A stretch of DNA of 64,000 bases from positions 434,001-498,000 of the forward strand of contig PGYO01000001.1 in the NCBI GenBank assembly GCA_002839705.1, given 5' to 3'. The notes beneath the pieces were generated by a model that was given only the letters and a program-made list of their open reading frames with translations, did no database searches and was not told where the DNA came from. The position numbers and the translations under genes are program-made. Positions within the stretch are counted from its first letter, which is position 1, and the number at the start of each line of letters is the position of its first letter. Shown piece after piece: positions 14,229 to 23,290 of the stretch. Origin of the DNA: Methanobacteriales archaeon HGW-Methanobacteriales-1. GTDB lineage: Archaea; Methanobacteriota; Methanobacteria; Methanobacteriales; Methanobacteriaceae.

Positions 14229-15581
14229 TTATGGATTATAATTTAAATTATCCTCATTAATGACTTCTGAAGTATTAATCATAATATGCTCTGCTAACAT
14301 ACGTATTAATGGAATTTCTTGTACTAATTCTTCTTCATGATTAGTTAATGGGATGTAAATCCCTTTTTTTTCTTCGTTGAATAATAAATCTCCTTCTTTA
14401 CTATGAATTAGTGCATTGCGAACATTATGAACTCTTTCAGATAATGAATTAATCTCAATAGTTTCTTTATCTTCCCTAATTTTCTTTGCATGTGCAAATC
14501 TCACACCCTTAGATTTTAGATAATTATAGTAATTTCCATCATATTCGATTAAATCAGTTTTTAAGTCATTTAAATCGATTAGTTGTTCAATTACTAATTT
14601 TGTAGCATTTTTTTCGTTAAATTTCCACTCTCTAGAAGTTTTTATTACATTTTCTATAGATTTTTGATTTTTATACGAAAAACTTGGATGAGTTAAAATA
14701 TCCCTTACAATTTTTATTATATCCTCATTTGATACTTCATAATGAAAATTCTCGATAATCTGATAGAATGATAAATATTGCAAAACTGGATTCTGGGAAG
14801 AAATAGCCTGTTGATAATAATAAAATAATTTTTCATTATAAATTCTAAGTGGAGCAGAAATAGTTATAGATTCGAAAAACCTAGGGGGAGTATTCATTTT
14901 TTGTCGGAATTCCATAAGTGAAATATCTTTATCATAACCAAGTGAAAAAAGAAAAGAATTATTAAGAGTTTTAAAAGTAGATAAATCGATTTTTTGTTTT
15001 GATGAAATTTTTATAGTTATTATTCCTTTGAACATCTCTTTTAAAATTGACTTGAGAGTTAAGAAAATATCTCTTTCATTACCCGATTTCAATTTAAATT
15101 GTTTGTTGGTTAAAAGTGATGCTTCTGAATACGTATCTAGCTCCATATGAACAAATATAAACCTTGAATCACGTTTAAAAACTTGAGATTTGTGGGTTCT
15201 TGCTAAAAAAAAGGATGATACTTCATTATCTTTAAATAATTTGTAGAAACAAGATAAAATATATTCAATGCTGGGATATGAAATTTCATATTGGATATTA
15301 TTTTCTTTATCTTTTGCTGAAATGAAGTTATCAAAATCAAGAAAATCATTGGGTTTAATTAATAATTGCTCAAAGTAATTATTATTATAAATAAATGTAT
15401 CATTATATTCACATTTTTTTAAATAGTTTACTTCATCATTGATATCAAAATTTTTAATATGAACATTAACCTCAGGATCAACATCTAAATCAGAATTTCT
15501 AAATGTGAAATAATTTTTTTCTGTTTTTAAGTTTAATAGTTTGATAAAATTTTCTTCTAGGAATTTATCATCAATATCCAT
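14229..15581 (-). CDS. Large HEPN-type protein
   Basis: The first 350 residues of this 450-residue protein are not recognised and contain no P-loop. Near the C terminus the sequence ERVHNVRNALIHSKEGD (Arg388, His393) is the RNxxxH pattern of HEPN domains, RNases found in toxin and antiphage systems, and helices follow on both sides. It lies between the recombination scar and the ImmA-type pair, transcribed away from the latter. A defence role is likely from motif and place, but not proven. Confidence 0.6.
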   Translation of the reverse strand: MDIDDKFLEENFIKLLNLKTEKNYFTFRNSDLDVDPEVNVHIKNFDINDEVNYLKKCEYNDTFIYNNNYFEQLLIKPNDFLDFDNFISAKDKENNIQYEISYPSIEYILSCFYKLFKDNEVSSFFLARTHKSQVFKRDSRFIFVHMELDTYSEASLLTNKQFKLKSGNERDIFLTLKSILKEMFKGIITIKISSKQKIDLSTFKTLNNSFLFSLGYDKDISLMEFRQKMNTPPRFFESITISAPLRIYNEKLFYYYQQAISSQNPVLQYLSFYQIIENFHYEVSNEDIIKIVRDILTHPSFSYKNQKSIENVIKTSREWKFNEKNATKLVIEQLIDLNDLKTDLIEYDGNYYNYLKSKGVRFAHAKKIREDKETIEINSLSERVHNVRNALIHSKEGDLLFNEEKKGIYIPLTNHEEELVQEIPLIRMLAEHIMINTSEVINEDNLNYNP

Positions 15582-15689
15582 TTCCAGAACCCCATATTAA
15601 TTTAATAAAAAATATATACTCCTATTTGTAAAACATATTATTAATAATGACGAATTAAACTTTATCAAATTAAATCCTAGGATGTGTAA

Positions 15690-16889
15690 ATGATGAGCTC
15701 AGCAAAACTAAAAGCAAATAATGATTGGTTAGTCTGGGCTAGGGAAACCGCTTACTATGATATTGATAAAATCGCGGAAAAAATGAAAGTTGATTCGAAT
15801 CAAATTGAAGAATGGGAATCTACAGGTAAGATAGAATATACAAATTTAGTTAAGTTGGCTAAACATTATAAACGGCCTCCAATGATATTCTTTAATTTGA
15901 ATAAACCTAAGAATATTAAACAAATTAATGATTTTAGGTCAATGGGAAGTAAAAAAGTTGAGATTACTCCTGAAATTAGTTTTGAACTCAGAAATGCTGA
16001 AGTTAGACGTAAGAGATTATTAAATTTCGAAGAGGAATCCAAAGATTATTCAATTCCTGAATTTGAACTTTCTAATTTAGATAATAATTCTTCTAGTGAA
16101 CTTGCATATGATATTAGAGATAGAATAGGAATGAAATCTGCTAATATGAAAAGAAGAGATTTAGATTATTGGATTAAACAAATAGAAAGTTTGGGTATAT
16201 TAATTTTTCAGTTTTATGGTTTTGAACCAAAGGAAATTAGAGGGTATGCAATATATCATGATAAACTTCCTATAATTGGAATTAATAGTCGAGAATATGA
16301 GAATGGTAAAAAATTCACTTTATTCCACGAATTAGCCCATATAATACAAAAAAATGAAGGATTGAGTAACTTCAATGAATATTTCTTAAAAAATAAAGAG
16401 GAAATCTATTGTAATAATCTTGCAGCTGAAATATTAGTTCCTTCAAATATTTTAACAAATCTGATAGTATCCCGAGAAAATCAAAATACTGATCAAAGAA
16501 ATATAGAATTCTTTTCTAAACATTTTAGAGTTAGTAAAGAAGTTATAATTAGAAGATTATTAACTCTGAAATTTATTTCTAAATCTGAATATAAAAATAA
16601 TCAAAATACTTGGGATTCTTATATTGGGAAGAAAGATAAAACTAACAAAAAAACCTCCACAAAAACTGAAAAGAAACCTAAAGATAATGAATTACCTATT
16701 GACCATTCTGTATCTTACAAACGGAAGGCAACTAATATTTTAAATAGAAATGGGATTTTCTATACTGAATCAATGATTCGGGCATATGATGATAACTTGA
16801 TATCTATTGATGATTTAGTTGAAAATTTAGGAGTTCCTATAGAAGTAATTGATCAAATTAGAAATCGGTTAAATGAGGAGGAGTCCTAA
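15690..16889 (+). CDS. XRE-ImmA/IrrE regulator (antitoxin-like)
   Basis: This 399-residue protein opens with a helix-turn-helix of XRE type (about residues 14-62), then an IrrE/ImmA metallopeptidase domain with the zinc motif HELAH at 213-217, then a lysine-rich linker and a further 55-residue helical domain. GGATGTG precedes the start; a second ATG at 15693 is equally possible. The family includes repressor proteases and HigA-like antitoxins. It is followed at once by a DUF4411 gene, a pairing seen in many toxin-antitoxin-like loci, so it probably controls that protein. Confidence 0.8.
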   Translation: MMSSAKLKANNDWLVWARETAYYDIDKIAEKMKVDSNQIEEWESTGKIEYTNLVKLAKHYKRPPMIFFNLNKPKNIKQINDFRSMGSKKVEITPEISFELRNAEVRRKRLLNFEEESKDYSIPEFELSNLDNNSSSELAYDIRDRIGMKSANMKRRDLDYWIKQIESLGILIFQFYGFEPKEIRGYAIYHDKLPIIGINSREYENGKKFTLFHELAHIIQKNEGLSNFNEYFLKNKEEIYCNNLAAEILVPSNILTNLIVSRENQNTDQRNIEFFSKHFRVSKEVIIRRLLTLKFISKSEYKNNQNTWDSYIGKKDKTNKKTSTKTEKKPKDNELPIDHSVSYKRKATNILNRNGIFYTESMIRAYDDNLISIDDLVENLGVPIEVIDQIRNRLNEEES

Positions 16890-17432
16890 TTGAACTGGAA
16901 ATATGTTGTTGATTCTTCTGTTATTTTAAGAAGGACCAAGCATGATATCTATGAGCATGAGTCTTTTCCTATTCATTGGGATAATTTTGATAAATTAATC
17001 CAAGAAGGAATTATAATTTCAGTTCCCCTTGTTAAAGATGAAATAAACAATCATCCTAAACGTAAATTACTAGATTGGCCTAAATTAAATGATCTAATAT
17101 TCCAAAATCTTGATGATAATGTAGTTAATGCTTCAAATATTCTTTCTTCAAGGTTTGAAGAGTGGTATGAATTTAATAAAGAGGAAGATAAGCCTTGGGC
17201 AGATCCTCAGTTAATTGCATTTGCAATGGCTTACAATATTGCTCTGGTTACTCAAGAAGGTTGGAATCCTAATGCAACTGAAGAACATAATTATAAAATT
17301 CCAACTATATGCTCTAAATTAGGAGCTTATTGTAGAATTAATAATAAAGAATCAGAAGATGTTGACCAAACCACACCATTTCAATGTATTGATTTTTTTG
17401 AACTAATAAAAAGAGAAGAATTGTATAAATAA
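16890..17432 (+). CDS. DUF4411 PIN-like protein (toxin-like)
   Basis: This 180-residue protein has the PIN-fold acidic pattern: VVDSSV at residues 6-11, DEINNH in the middle and ADPQLIAFA later, followed by strand ALVTQEG. DUF4411 proteins are regarded as PIN-like RNase toxins beside ImmA/IrrE-type antitoxins. The start is TTG at 16890, directly after the previous stop, with GAGGAG seven bases upstream. Confidence 0.8.
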   Translation: MNWKYVVDSSVILRRTKHDIYEHESFPIHWDNFDKLIQEGIIISVPLVKDEINNHPKRKLLDWPKLNDLIFQNLDDNVVNASNILSSRFEEWYEFNKEEDKPWADPQLIAFAMAYNIALVTQEGWNPNATEEHNYKIPTICSKLGAYCRINNKESEDVDQTTPFQCIDFFELIKREELYK

Positions 17433-17433
17433 A

Positions 17434-18261
17434 TTAATTTAAATGATCTTTTAATATCTGATTAGATCCTGTTTTTTCTGCTTTTTCTCCTATTTCAGTT
17501 AATAGTTTTAATCCATGTCGGACGTCACCTATTTCATATGCTCGTGTGGTAACTGCTTGTATAATCTCTTCATTGATAACATCCTTATAAAAACCCATTC
17601 TGCAGCGTTCGTTTAGTATGCTGAACATTTCTTCTCGAGTGTAGGATGGGAATTGTATTTCGATGGGATAAAAAACAGTTGCTACATTGGGATCTATAAT
17701 CATTTTTGTAAGGTGTGAAGTTATAGTAAATACTGTGACTTTGGCTCCAGGGTAGGTTTCATGAGCACGGAGCAAAGTATAAAGTGTTCTGTTAAGGTCT
17801 TTACTTGTTTTAATAAAATCAAAATCATCCAGGGCCACGATGAGTATCTTATTTTCTTTTATAATGTAATCCATGACTTTAGAGTAAATTGAGAATGTTG
17901 ATAATCCTCCAATAGATACTTTTTGGCCAAATATTTTTTCATGGATCTTAATGAAAACTTTGTATTCTGTGGTATAGCTTTGGCAGTTGACATGAACGCA
18001 TACAATATTGTTATAGTGTTCTTCTATTAATTCAAAGAATTTACTCACTGTTGTTGTTTTACCAGATGCACATGGACCTACCAGCATCATGTTTTGTGGT
18101 TTATGTTTTCTTTTGAGTTCTCGAGTATGCACGGCCATCTTTTTTAGTTGATGATCACGGAATTTATAGTTTTCAGGCATATATTCAATCGTGAATACTT
18201 CTTTATCCCTGAAAATAGTCCCCTCTTCGTTAATAATATCTAGTAAAGTTTTAGCTTTCAT
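17434..18261 (-). CDS. Short Orc1/Cdc6-like AAA+ ATPase
   Basis: This 275-residue protein has a Walker A motif GPCASGKT (62-69), Walker B ILIVALDDFDF (139-149) and the lid region of Cdc6-type ATPases. Chromosomal Orc1/Cdc6 proteins are about 380-400 residues and end in a winged helix that binds origin DNA; that domain is missing here. It may load a helicase for the element or act as a regulator. The ATG at 18261 is preferred over a TTG at 18291. The 3' end of this gene appears again, in part, at 14016. Confidence 0.75.
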   Translation of the reverse strand: MKAKTLLDIINEEGTIFRDKEVFTIEYMPENYKFRDHQLKKMAVHTRELKRKHKPQNMMLVGPCASGKTTTVSKFFELIEEHYNNIVCVHVNCQSYTTEYKVFIKIHEKIFGQKVSIGGLSTFSIYSKVMDYIIKENKILIVALDDFDFIKTSKDLNRTLYTLLRAHETYPGAKVTVFTITSHLTKMIIDPNVATVFYPIEIQFPSYTREEMFSILNERCRMGFYKDVINEEIIQAVTTRAYEIGDVRHGLKLLTEIGEKAEKTGSNQILKDHLN

Positions 18262-18339
18262 TATAATTACAACACCATTAGTTTTAATCAAACATTATGA
18301 TGCTTTGAATATAGGTATCGAGTGTAAGAGAGCATTTGA

Positions 18340-18447
18340 AAACTAATAAAAAATAAATATTCCAATCATAAATGGGGGGTTAATGGAAGACCGAGGGGGA
18401 GTCGATCTTCCAAAGAAAATGAATTTATCAAAAAGATAAAAACACAA
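18340..18447 (-). ncRNA. Small RNA candidate, copy 1
   Basis: On the minus strand a TATA box TTTATAAG (18469-18476) precedes a hairpin TTATC-loop-GATAA, then a nine-pair hairpin TGGAAGATC/GGTCTTCCA with loop GACTCCCCCTC, then a CCCCCC run and a T-rich end. The same order occurs at 33650-33752, with changed but still paired stem bases (GG/CC against AT/AT) and a conserved U-G pair that would be A-C on the other strand. That supports an RNA read on the minus strand. Ends are estimates. Confidence 0.5.
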
Positions 18448-18641
18448 ACTAAACGTCTAACAACATCACTTATAAAGATTCTCTTAATACCTAATTTTCT
18501 TTTAATACAAAGAATAGTAATTTTTAATCAAATATTATATTAATATATATGCTATAATACAAAAATTATTATTAAGAATTTTCTTAGTGAATAATTAAAA
18601 TTCAATGCAAATAGTAGTATATTCTAATATGGAGTAATCCT

Positions 18642-19529
18642 ATGGAAAACAATAAATTTGTATATCAATTAGAGAATAGAAATAATCCTGAATTTAAAGA
18701 ATTGAGGAAAAATAAGTCGTTTATTCGTAGTTTTTTTAGGAAAAAAAATATCTGTTTAGATTGTCATAACCCTCATTTAATTGAATATGAAATATGCCCT
18801 GATTGTGGAGCTCAAACCAGCGTAAAATATAATGATGAAGTTGAACGATTAATGAGATATTCAATCAATGAGTTAAAAGCAGGCCTTCCAATATCAAAAA
18901 AAACTCTAAAAAGAATTATAACTAGAGGGGCATTTAAACATGAAGTGAATCATTATCAAGTAGGAATATTGGCTGGTTATCAAAGAAATAATGAAGAAAC
19001 TTCAAATATTTATCCGATTTTTCCTGAAGATTTAACTAAATTACAACTTTTTGGGATCTATTTTTGGAGATTATTATATGAAAACTCTGGCGGATTAGGA
19101 AACTTTATCGGGATGACACCTGCATTAAAAGACAAAATTGTTGTTCCACAAGATAAAACTGCAAGAAAATATTTTAATCGGTCATATAACAAGTTTGTAG
19201 GCCATCATAAAATCAGTGATAAGGAATTGTTAATATTATCTCAAAAAAAGGATTATAAAAACGATTTATTTGAAAATATTGAAAATCTAAATGAAAAATA
19301 TGTAAGAAACCATGATTTTATTAAATTTAAACAAGATGTTTTAGAATGGAATTTATTTTTCACTAAGGGGAATGATGTTTTTGTTATTCCAGAAAAAAAA
19401 TCATTATTAGATATTAGAACAACTGATGATCTTAAAAAACTGCTATTAGTTGAAGCCATTTCCAAAAATTATAAAATAAAAAGATCCGCTAATGAATGGG
19501 ATGTAGATGATTTATTAAATGAAAATTAA
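18642..19529 (+). CDS. Zinc-ribbon protein of unknown function
   Basis: This 295-residue protein has CLDC and CPDC pairs (residues about 38-55) forming an N-terminal zinc ribbon. A large helical, lysine-rich part follows that I do not recognise, including a GGLGNFIGMTPALKDKIVVP segment. GGAG lies eight bases before the ATG. It is monocistronic between the small-RNA candidate and the integrase; it could be an element-encoded regulator. Confidence 0.6.
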   Translation: MENNKFVYQLENRNNPEFKELRKNKSFIRSFFRKKNICLDCHNPHLIEYEICPDCGAQTSVKYNDEVERLMRYSINELKAGLPISKKTLKRIITRGAFKHEVNHYQVGILAGYQRNNEETSNIYPIFPEDLTKLQLFGIYFWRLLYENSGGLGNFIGMTPALKDKIVVPQDKTARKYFNRSYNKFVGHHKISDKELLILSQKKDYKNDLFENIENLNEKYVRNHDFIKFKQDVLEWNLFFTKGNDVFVIPEKKSLLDIRTTDDLKKLLLVEAISKNYKIKRSANEWDVDDLLNEN

Positions 19530-19599
19530 TAAGTCGAAAAAGATATATTCTATTCTTATATCCTTCTCTAGGGTTATTCATATCACTGAGTCTTAAATT

Positions 19600-20790
19600 T
19601 CATTTTTCTTCTTTTTTCATATGTTTTATGAATCCTTCTGGGTCTGTTTTTGCGAATTCTAGTATTTTCTGGAATTGGTCTGCTATGTCGGCTTGGTTTT
19701 CTCTAATTTCTATATTTTCTTTAACGATTTCTTTAATTTGAGCGGGTGTACGATCTTTTATAATAACGTCTTTAATACTTAATTCCTTAACGAATAATGC
19801 ATAGTCTTCTTTAAGAACATGTGGTTTGGATTTATAATATGCTGCTTTTGATCCGGCTATTCTATGGCCTAGCATCCATTCAATGAATGTTTCTTCTAAT
19901 CGTTTTCCTTCTATTTTAACTCCGACTAGGGTTGTTGCAAATAGTTTTCTCATGGCATGTGGGTGGAAAAATACTCTGGTTTTTTTCATTGGCCAATTAT
20001 GTCGTTCATTGGTTCTTTGGAAAAGTTTTGATAGTCCCTGTTGAGTGTATTTGAATAATTGATAATATGGTTTTAGAGGTCCTCGACTTAAAAGATATTT
20101 AACTATTGCATCTGTGGCTTCTGGGCTGTTAAAACAGTAGTATTCATAGTTTACTTTTTCCCTAACGAATGTCCAGGTAGGGATTACATCATTTTGTTTC
20201 TTTAATTCCTGGAGTACATCGTTGATATCAGTACTGTTATGATAATCTTTTGTAGCATTAATGAAGTCTTGAATGTTTAAGCTTAGTAGTTCGTGGCTTC
20301 CTACTCCACTACTGGCCATATATAGGAATATTGCTTTATGTTTTAAATTACCGGTTCCATAGACGGCCTCTCTTACGTGTTGCATTGTTGGAATGTCGTC
20401 TTTGGTTTCGGTTATTGGAACTGTTAATGATTTTATTTTTGATGGTAATTCGATTTCATAATGACTATAGAAAGATTTCACATGATGCATCATTATATTT
20501 ATGGTGCTGGGTTCATATCCTTCTTTTAAAAATGTTTGGAAGTTCCTTAAACGTTTCCTAATTGTCCTATGACGCATACGTATTCTTTCTTCTTCCTCTT
20601 TTTCTGCTTCCAGTAACAATTCATTTAAGGATAGTTGGGTATAAGTAGTATAATGTGTTAGACTAAGTTTGTAAAGTTGGAGAGTTTTTGGTTTGAGGCC
20701 ACGATCTTCTTTTATTTCGTGGAAATATTCTTCGTCTTCCATAATGTGTATTTTGTTATTTCTGATATAAAAATATACATTTTCGTCCAA
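19600..20790 (-). CDS. Tyrosine recombinase (integrase)
   Basis: This 396-residue protein has an N-terminal SAM-like DNA-binding part (about residues 25-125) and a C-terminal catalytic domain with HPHAMRK (His-x-x-Arg), LGHRI and the tyrosine in KAAYYKSK. The first catalytic arginine is expected in a TGLRxxE-type sequence; here it reads SSGVGSHELLSL, with glycine. The start codon is TTG at 20790; an ATG at 20742 is possible, and a TATA box lies just upstream. It probably inserts the element and marks its right edge. No tRNA gene is seen next to it. Confidence 0.8.
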   Translation of the reverse strand: MDENVYFYIRNNKIHIMEDEEYFHEIKEDRGLKPKTLQLYKLSLTHYTTYTQLSLNELLLEAEKEEEERIRMRHRTIRKRLRNFQTFLKEGYEPSTINIMMHHVKSFYSHYEIELPSKIKSLTVPITETKDDIPTMQHVREAVYGTGNLKHKAIFLYMASSGVGSHELLSLNIQDFINATKDYHNSTDINDVLQELKKQNDVIPTWTFVREKVNYEYYCFNSPEATDAIVKYLLSRGPLKPYYQLFKYTQQGLSKLFQRTNERHNWPMKKTRVFFHPHAMRKLFATTLVGVKIEGKRLEETFIEWMLGHRIAGSKAAYYKSKPHVLKEDYALFVKELSIKDVIIKDRTPAQIKEIVKENIEIRENQADIADQFQKILEFAKTDPEGFIKHMKKEEK

Positions 20791-20884
20791 CTTAATAACA
20801 AAAGGTTATATATGTGGTTTGATGTATATTATATGAATTAAGTTTACAAATTAGTTATCAATTTCATTGGAGGAAAAAACTAAA

Positions 20885-21844
20885 ATGAAAAAAGTTAGTA
20901 CATGGAAGCTACAATTAAGAATGATTTTGGCTATGATGATTTTTGGCCTTATTATTTCTGTTTTAGTAACCATAGTTGGGGTTTTCTTAGGAATTACATA
21001 TCCTGCATTTTACGCTGGATTCTTTTTATTACTGATTCTAGGTCAGTATCTTGCCGGACCAAAACTGGTAGATTGGTCTATGAAGGTGCGTTATGTATCA
21101 CCTGAAGAAGCGCCTAATTTACATAGGATGATTGATGAGTTGGCTATGAATGCTGGAATACCTAAACCAAAAGTCGGAATTTCAGAATTTATGATTCCTA
21201 ACGCCTTTGCCTTCGGTAGAAGACAAAAAGACGGCCGTGTTTGTGTTACACAAGGCCTAATAAATAAGTTGAATGAAGGAGAACTTAAAGCAGTTTTAGG
21301 CCATGAAATAGCACATATTAAACACCGTGACATGATTGTCATGACTTTAATCAGTGCAGTACCAGTAATTGCTTATTGGATAGCTTTGAGCACTTTATTT
21401 AGTGGGGATAATGATAGTTATTCCTGGGTTATCGGCTTAGCTGGTCTGGCAGCTTATATAATAGGACAACTACTGGTTCTATTTGTTTCCCGTGTTCGAG
21501 AATACTATGCTGATCAGGAAAGTGTGGCCATTGGAAATGACCCTCATCAATTAGCCAGTGCATTATATAAATTGACTTATGAATCTGCCTCTGCCACGAA
21601 AGAACAAGTAAAAGAAGTTCAAGGATTCAAGGCCTTCTTTGTCAATGATGTATCTGATGCTGGAAACGAAATTCAAGAACTAAGTCAACTTGACTTGGAT
21701 ATGGATGGCCATATATCTCAGGATGAATTGGATAGGTTAAAATACGATAAAATAAACCTTAAAACTTCCAGCAAACTAATGGAATTACTTTCCACCCACC
21801 CAAATATGGTTAAAAGAGTTAAAAGATTGGCTGAAATGAGCTAA
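20885..21844 (+). CDS. htpX: HtpX-family M48 metalloprotease
   Basis: This 319-residue membrane protease has two N-terminal and two internal membrane helices, the zinc motif HEIAHIKH and the third zinc ligand in REYYADQESV. It degrades misfolded membrane proteins. Near the C terminus (about 270-281) it carries DLDMDGHISQDE, a perfect EF-hand loop, unusual for this family. GGAGG is 11 bases before the ATG at 20885; a TTG 18 bases earlier is less likely. Confidence 0.9.
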   Translation: MKKVSTWKLQLRMILAMMIFGLIISVLVTIVGVFLGITYPAFYAGFFLLLILGQYLAGPKLVDWSMKVRYVSPEEAPNLHRMIDELAMNAGIPKPKVGISEFMIPNAFAFGRRQKDGRVCVTQGLINKLNEGELKAVLGHEIAHIKHRDMIVMTLISAVPVIAYWIALSTLFSGDNDSYSWVIGLAGLAAYIIGQLLVLFVSRVREYYADQESVAIGNDPHQLASALYKLTYESASATKEQVKEVQGFKAFFVNDVSDAGNEIQELSQLDLDMDGHISQDELDRLKYDKINLKTSSKLMELLSTHPNMVKRVKRLAEMS

Positions 21845-21964
21845 TCTGTTTTTTATTTTTTCACAGTTCTTTTTTAAAATAAGTGTAAAATATGTTCTTA
21901 ATAGGCACTAATCCTACTTAAAAAACTTTTTTAATAAAAAATTAGATTTTAACAACTTTTTAGG

Positions 21965-22008
21965 GATAGTATTGTTGGGATGGTGACTCTGGGTTTTTCC
22001 CCACTATC
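21965..22008. terminator. Stem-loops between convergent genes
   Basis: GATAG pairs with CTATC (21965 and 22004), and TGGG pairs with CCCA inside, around a TTTTTC loop. It lies between the convergent ends of htpX and the HEPN gene and may serve as an end signal for either. The evidence is weak. Confidence 0.3.
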
Positions 22009-22043
22009 AGTGAATTAATACTAAAATTAATGATTAAAATTTT

Positions 22044-22493
22044 TTAAATTAATCTTAAATTAGATTTATCCTTCAATAAATCTTCAATACGTTTAACAAA
22101 GTCCTTAGCAGATTTCAGTTCGGATTCAACTTCTTTTTTAGTAGGTTCTGTTTGAAAGGAATACGGGCCTGCATGGCGGCTGCTTTTAATACGGTCAAAA
22201 AGAATTACCCAACGCTCTTCCAGAAATCCCTTCTGATAATAGGCATCTAAATATACTCCAATACAGTAATGGCTTTTTTCTCTTATTCCATCTCTAAATA
22301 AAACCGCACGAGCAGCATGGAAAAATATCAGATAAATAGAAAGCTGGGCCGAGCTATAGGCTCCACTATCTATAGTTTTCAGGGATTCATCCAGCCATTT
22401 ATAAGATTCTTTTATAGAAAGCTGGCTTTTTGCTTTAGAAGGTTCTACTTTCCTCAAGAGTCCTTTTTTAATACAATTGTCCAGATTATTCAA
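22044..22493 (-). CDS. HEPN-domain protein (MNT partner)
   Basis: This 149-residue helical protein has a Arg101-IKSS-Arg106-His107-AGPYSF segment, the HEPN active-site region of the PF05168 type. It overlaps the nucleotidyltransferase gene by eight bases. In MNT-HEPN pairs the HEPN protein is an RNase toxin that the nucleotidyltransferase inactivates by AMP transfer. Confidence 0.8.
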   Translation of the reverse strand: MNNLDNCIKKGLLRKVEPSKAKSQLSIKESYKWLDESLKTIDSGAYSSAQLSIYLIFFHAARAVLFRDGIREKSHYCIGVYLDAYYQKGFLEERWVILFDRIKSSRHAGPYSFQTEPTKKEVESELKSAKDFVKRIEDLLKDKSNLRLI

Positions 22494-23019
22494 TTAATTC
22501 ACCTTCTAATATCAAAGAACCTTCTTTTATAGAATTATAAAATGGAACATCATTTTTTTTAAGCAAATCCAGTTTTTCTCTGGTTAATATAAGTATGTTT
22601 AATTCGGAGGAGGTTCTCTCTTTTAAAATTTTATATAAATTATTTAAATTCTCTTCTGATGGATATTGATCTACTTTAATCCATATATCTAGATCACTAT
22701 CTTCTTTATTGGTACCAGAGGCCCAGCTACCATATAAACCGGCAGAAGTGACCCATTTTGGTGATATTTTATCCCATTTAATCTTTTCCAGGTTCAAAAT
22801 GATTTTTAGTGCTCTGGTGAATGATTGATTTTTTACATGATAGGTCCGTCCGGATCTCTCTAGAAGACCATCTTTTTTCATGGAATCTAAATAACGTGAT
22901 ACTAATCCTTTTGAAACATTAGTATCAGTGGAAATATCTTTAACCGTGAACTGGTATTTTTCTAGAATATTTTCCAGTATTCTAATACGTTCATCTGTCT
23001 TAAAAAGATAAGTAATCAT
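22486..23019 (-). CDS. wHTH-MNT nucleotidyltransferase antitoxin
   Basis: This 177-residue protein has a winged helix-turn-helix (about residues 10-62), then a minimal nucleotidyltransferase with GSWASGTNKEDSDLDI (Gly97-Ser98, Asp109 and Asp111 as metal ligands). It overlaps the HEPN gene. The added DNA-binding domain suggests autorepression, and three direct repeats lie just upstream of the ATG. Confidence 0.8.
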   Translation of the reverse strand: MITYLFKTDERIRILENILEKYQFTVKDISTDTNVSKGLVSRYLDSMKKDGLLERSGRTYHVKNQSFTRALKIILNLEKIKWDKISPKWVTSAGLYGSWASGTNKEDSDLDIWIKVDQYPSEENLNNLYKILKERTSSELNILILTREKLDLLKKNDVPFYNSIKEGSLILEGELIE

Positions 23020-23034
23020 ATCTAATATTATAAA

Positions 23035-23100
23035 GTTTACATACTATAAACTTATTGTTTACAATCCATAAACATTTTGTTTACAGATCATAAATTATGT
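23035..23100. promoter_or_regulatory. Operator: three 22-bp direct repeats
   Basis: GTTTACA starts at 23035, 23057 and 23079, a strict 22-base period (two helical turns). In the first two copies it is paired with an inverted ATAAAC, giving GTTTA-N7-TAAAC half-sites. It begins 15 bases before the nucleotidyltransferase start, and the winged helix of that protein is the likely ligand. Confidence 0.6.
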
Positions 23101-23101
23101 A

Positions 23102-23236
23102 TTAAAATTCCATTTTTATAATATCATCTATCATATCTATTCCCTTATCCATAAGATCATAAATAGATCTTCTCCATTTTCTTTTCCTTTTTGGAGCCCT
23201 TAATGGCCTTTTATTATTCTTGCTTAACCAACTATT
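23102..23236 (-). pseudogene. Possible gene fragment with basic stretch
   Basis: A frame open for about 44 codons with no ATG, GTG or TTG at its head reads RPLRAPKRKRKWRRSIYDL and then MDKGIDMIDDIIKMEF before a stop at 23102. The residue pattern looks like protein, so it may be the tail of a lost gene or a gene with an unusual start. No ribosome site is seen. Confidence 0.3.
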
Positions 23237-23290
23237 TTATTATTTTTAAATAGTAAATTATAATTAAAAATAAGAATATAATAATTATAC

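Noticed and set aside
20791-20884. tRNA or clear attachment site next to the integrase
   Set aside because: No cloverleaf sequence or direct repeat with the left end of the window was found.
154-23085. Shared operator between the TGTAAACA cluster and the GTTTACA repeats at 23035
   Set aside because: Same AT-rich heptamer, but spacing differs (11 versus 22 bases), so common binding is not supported.
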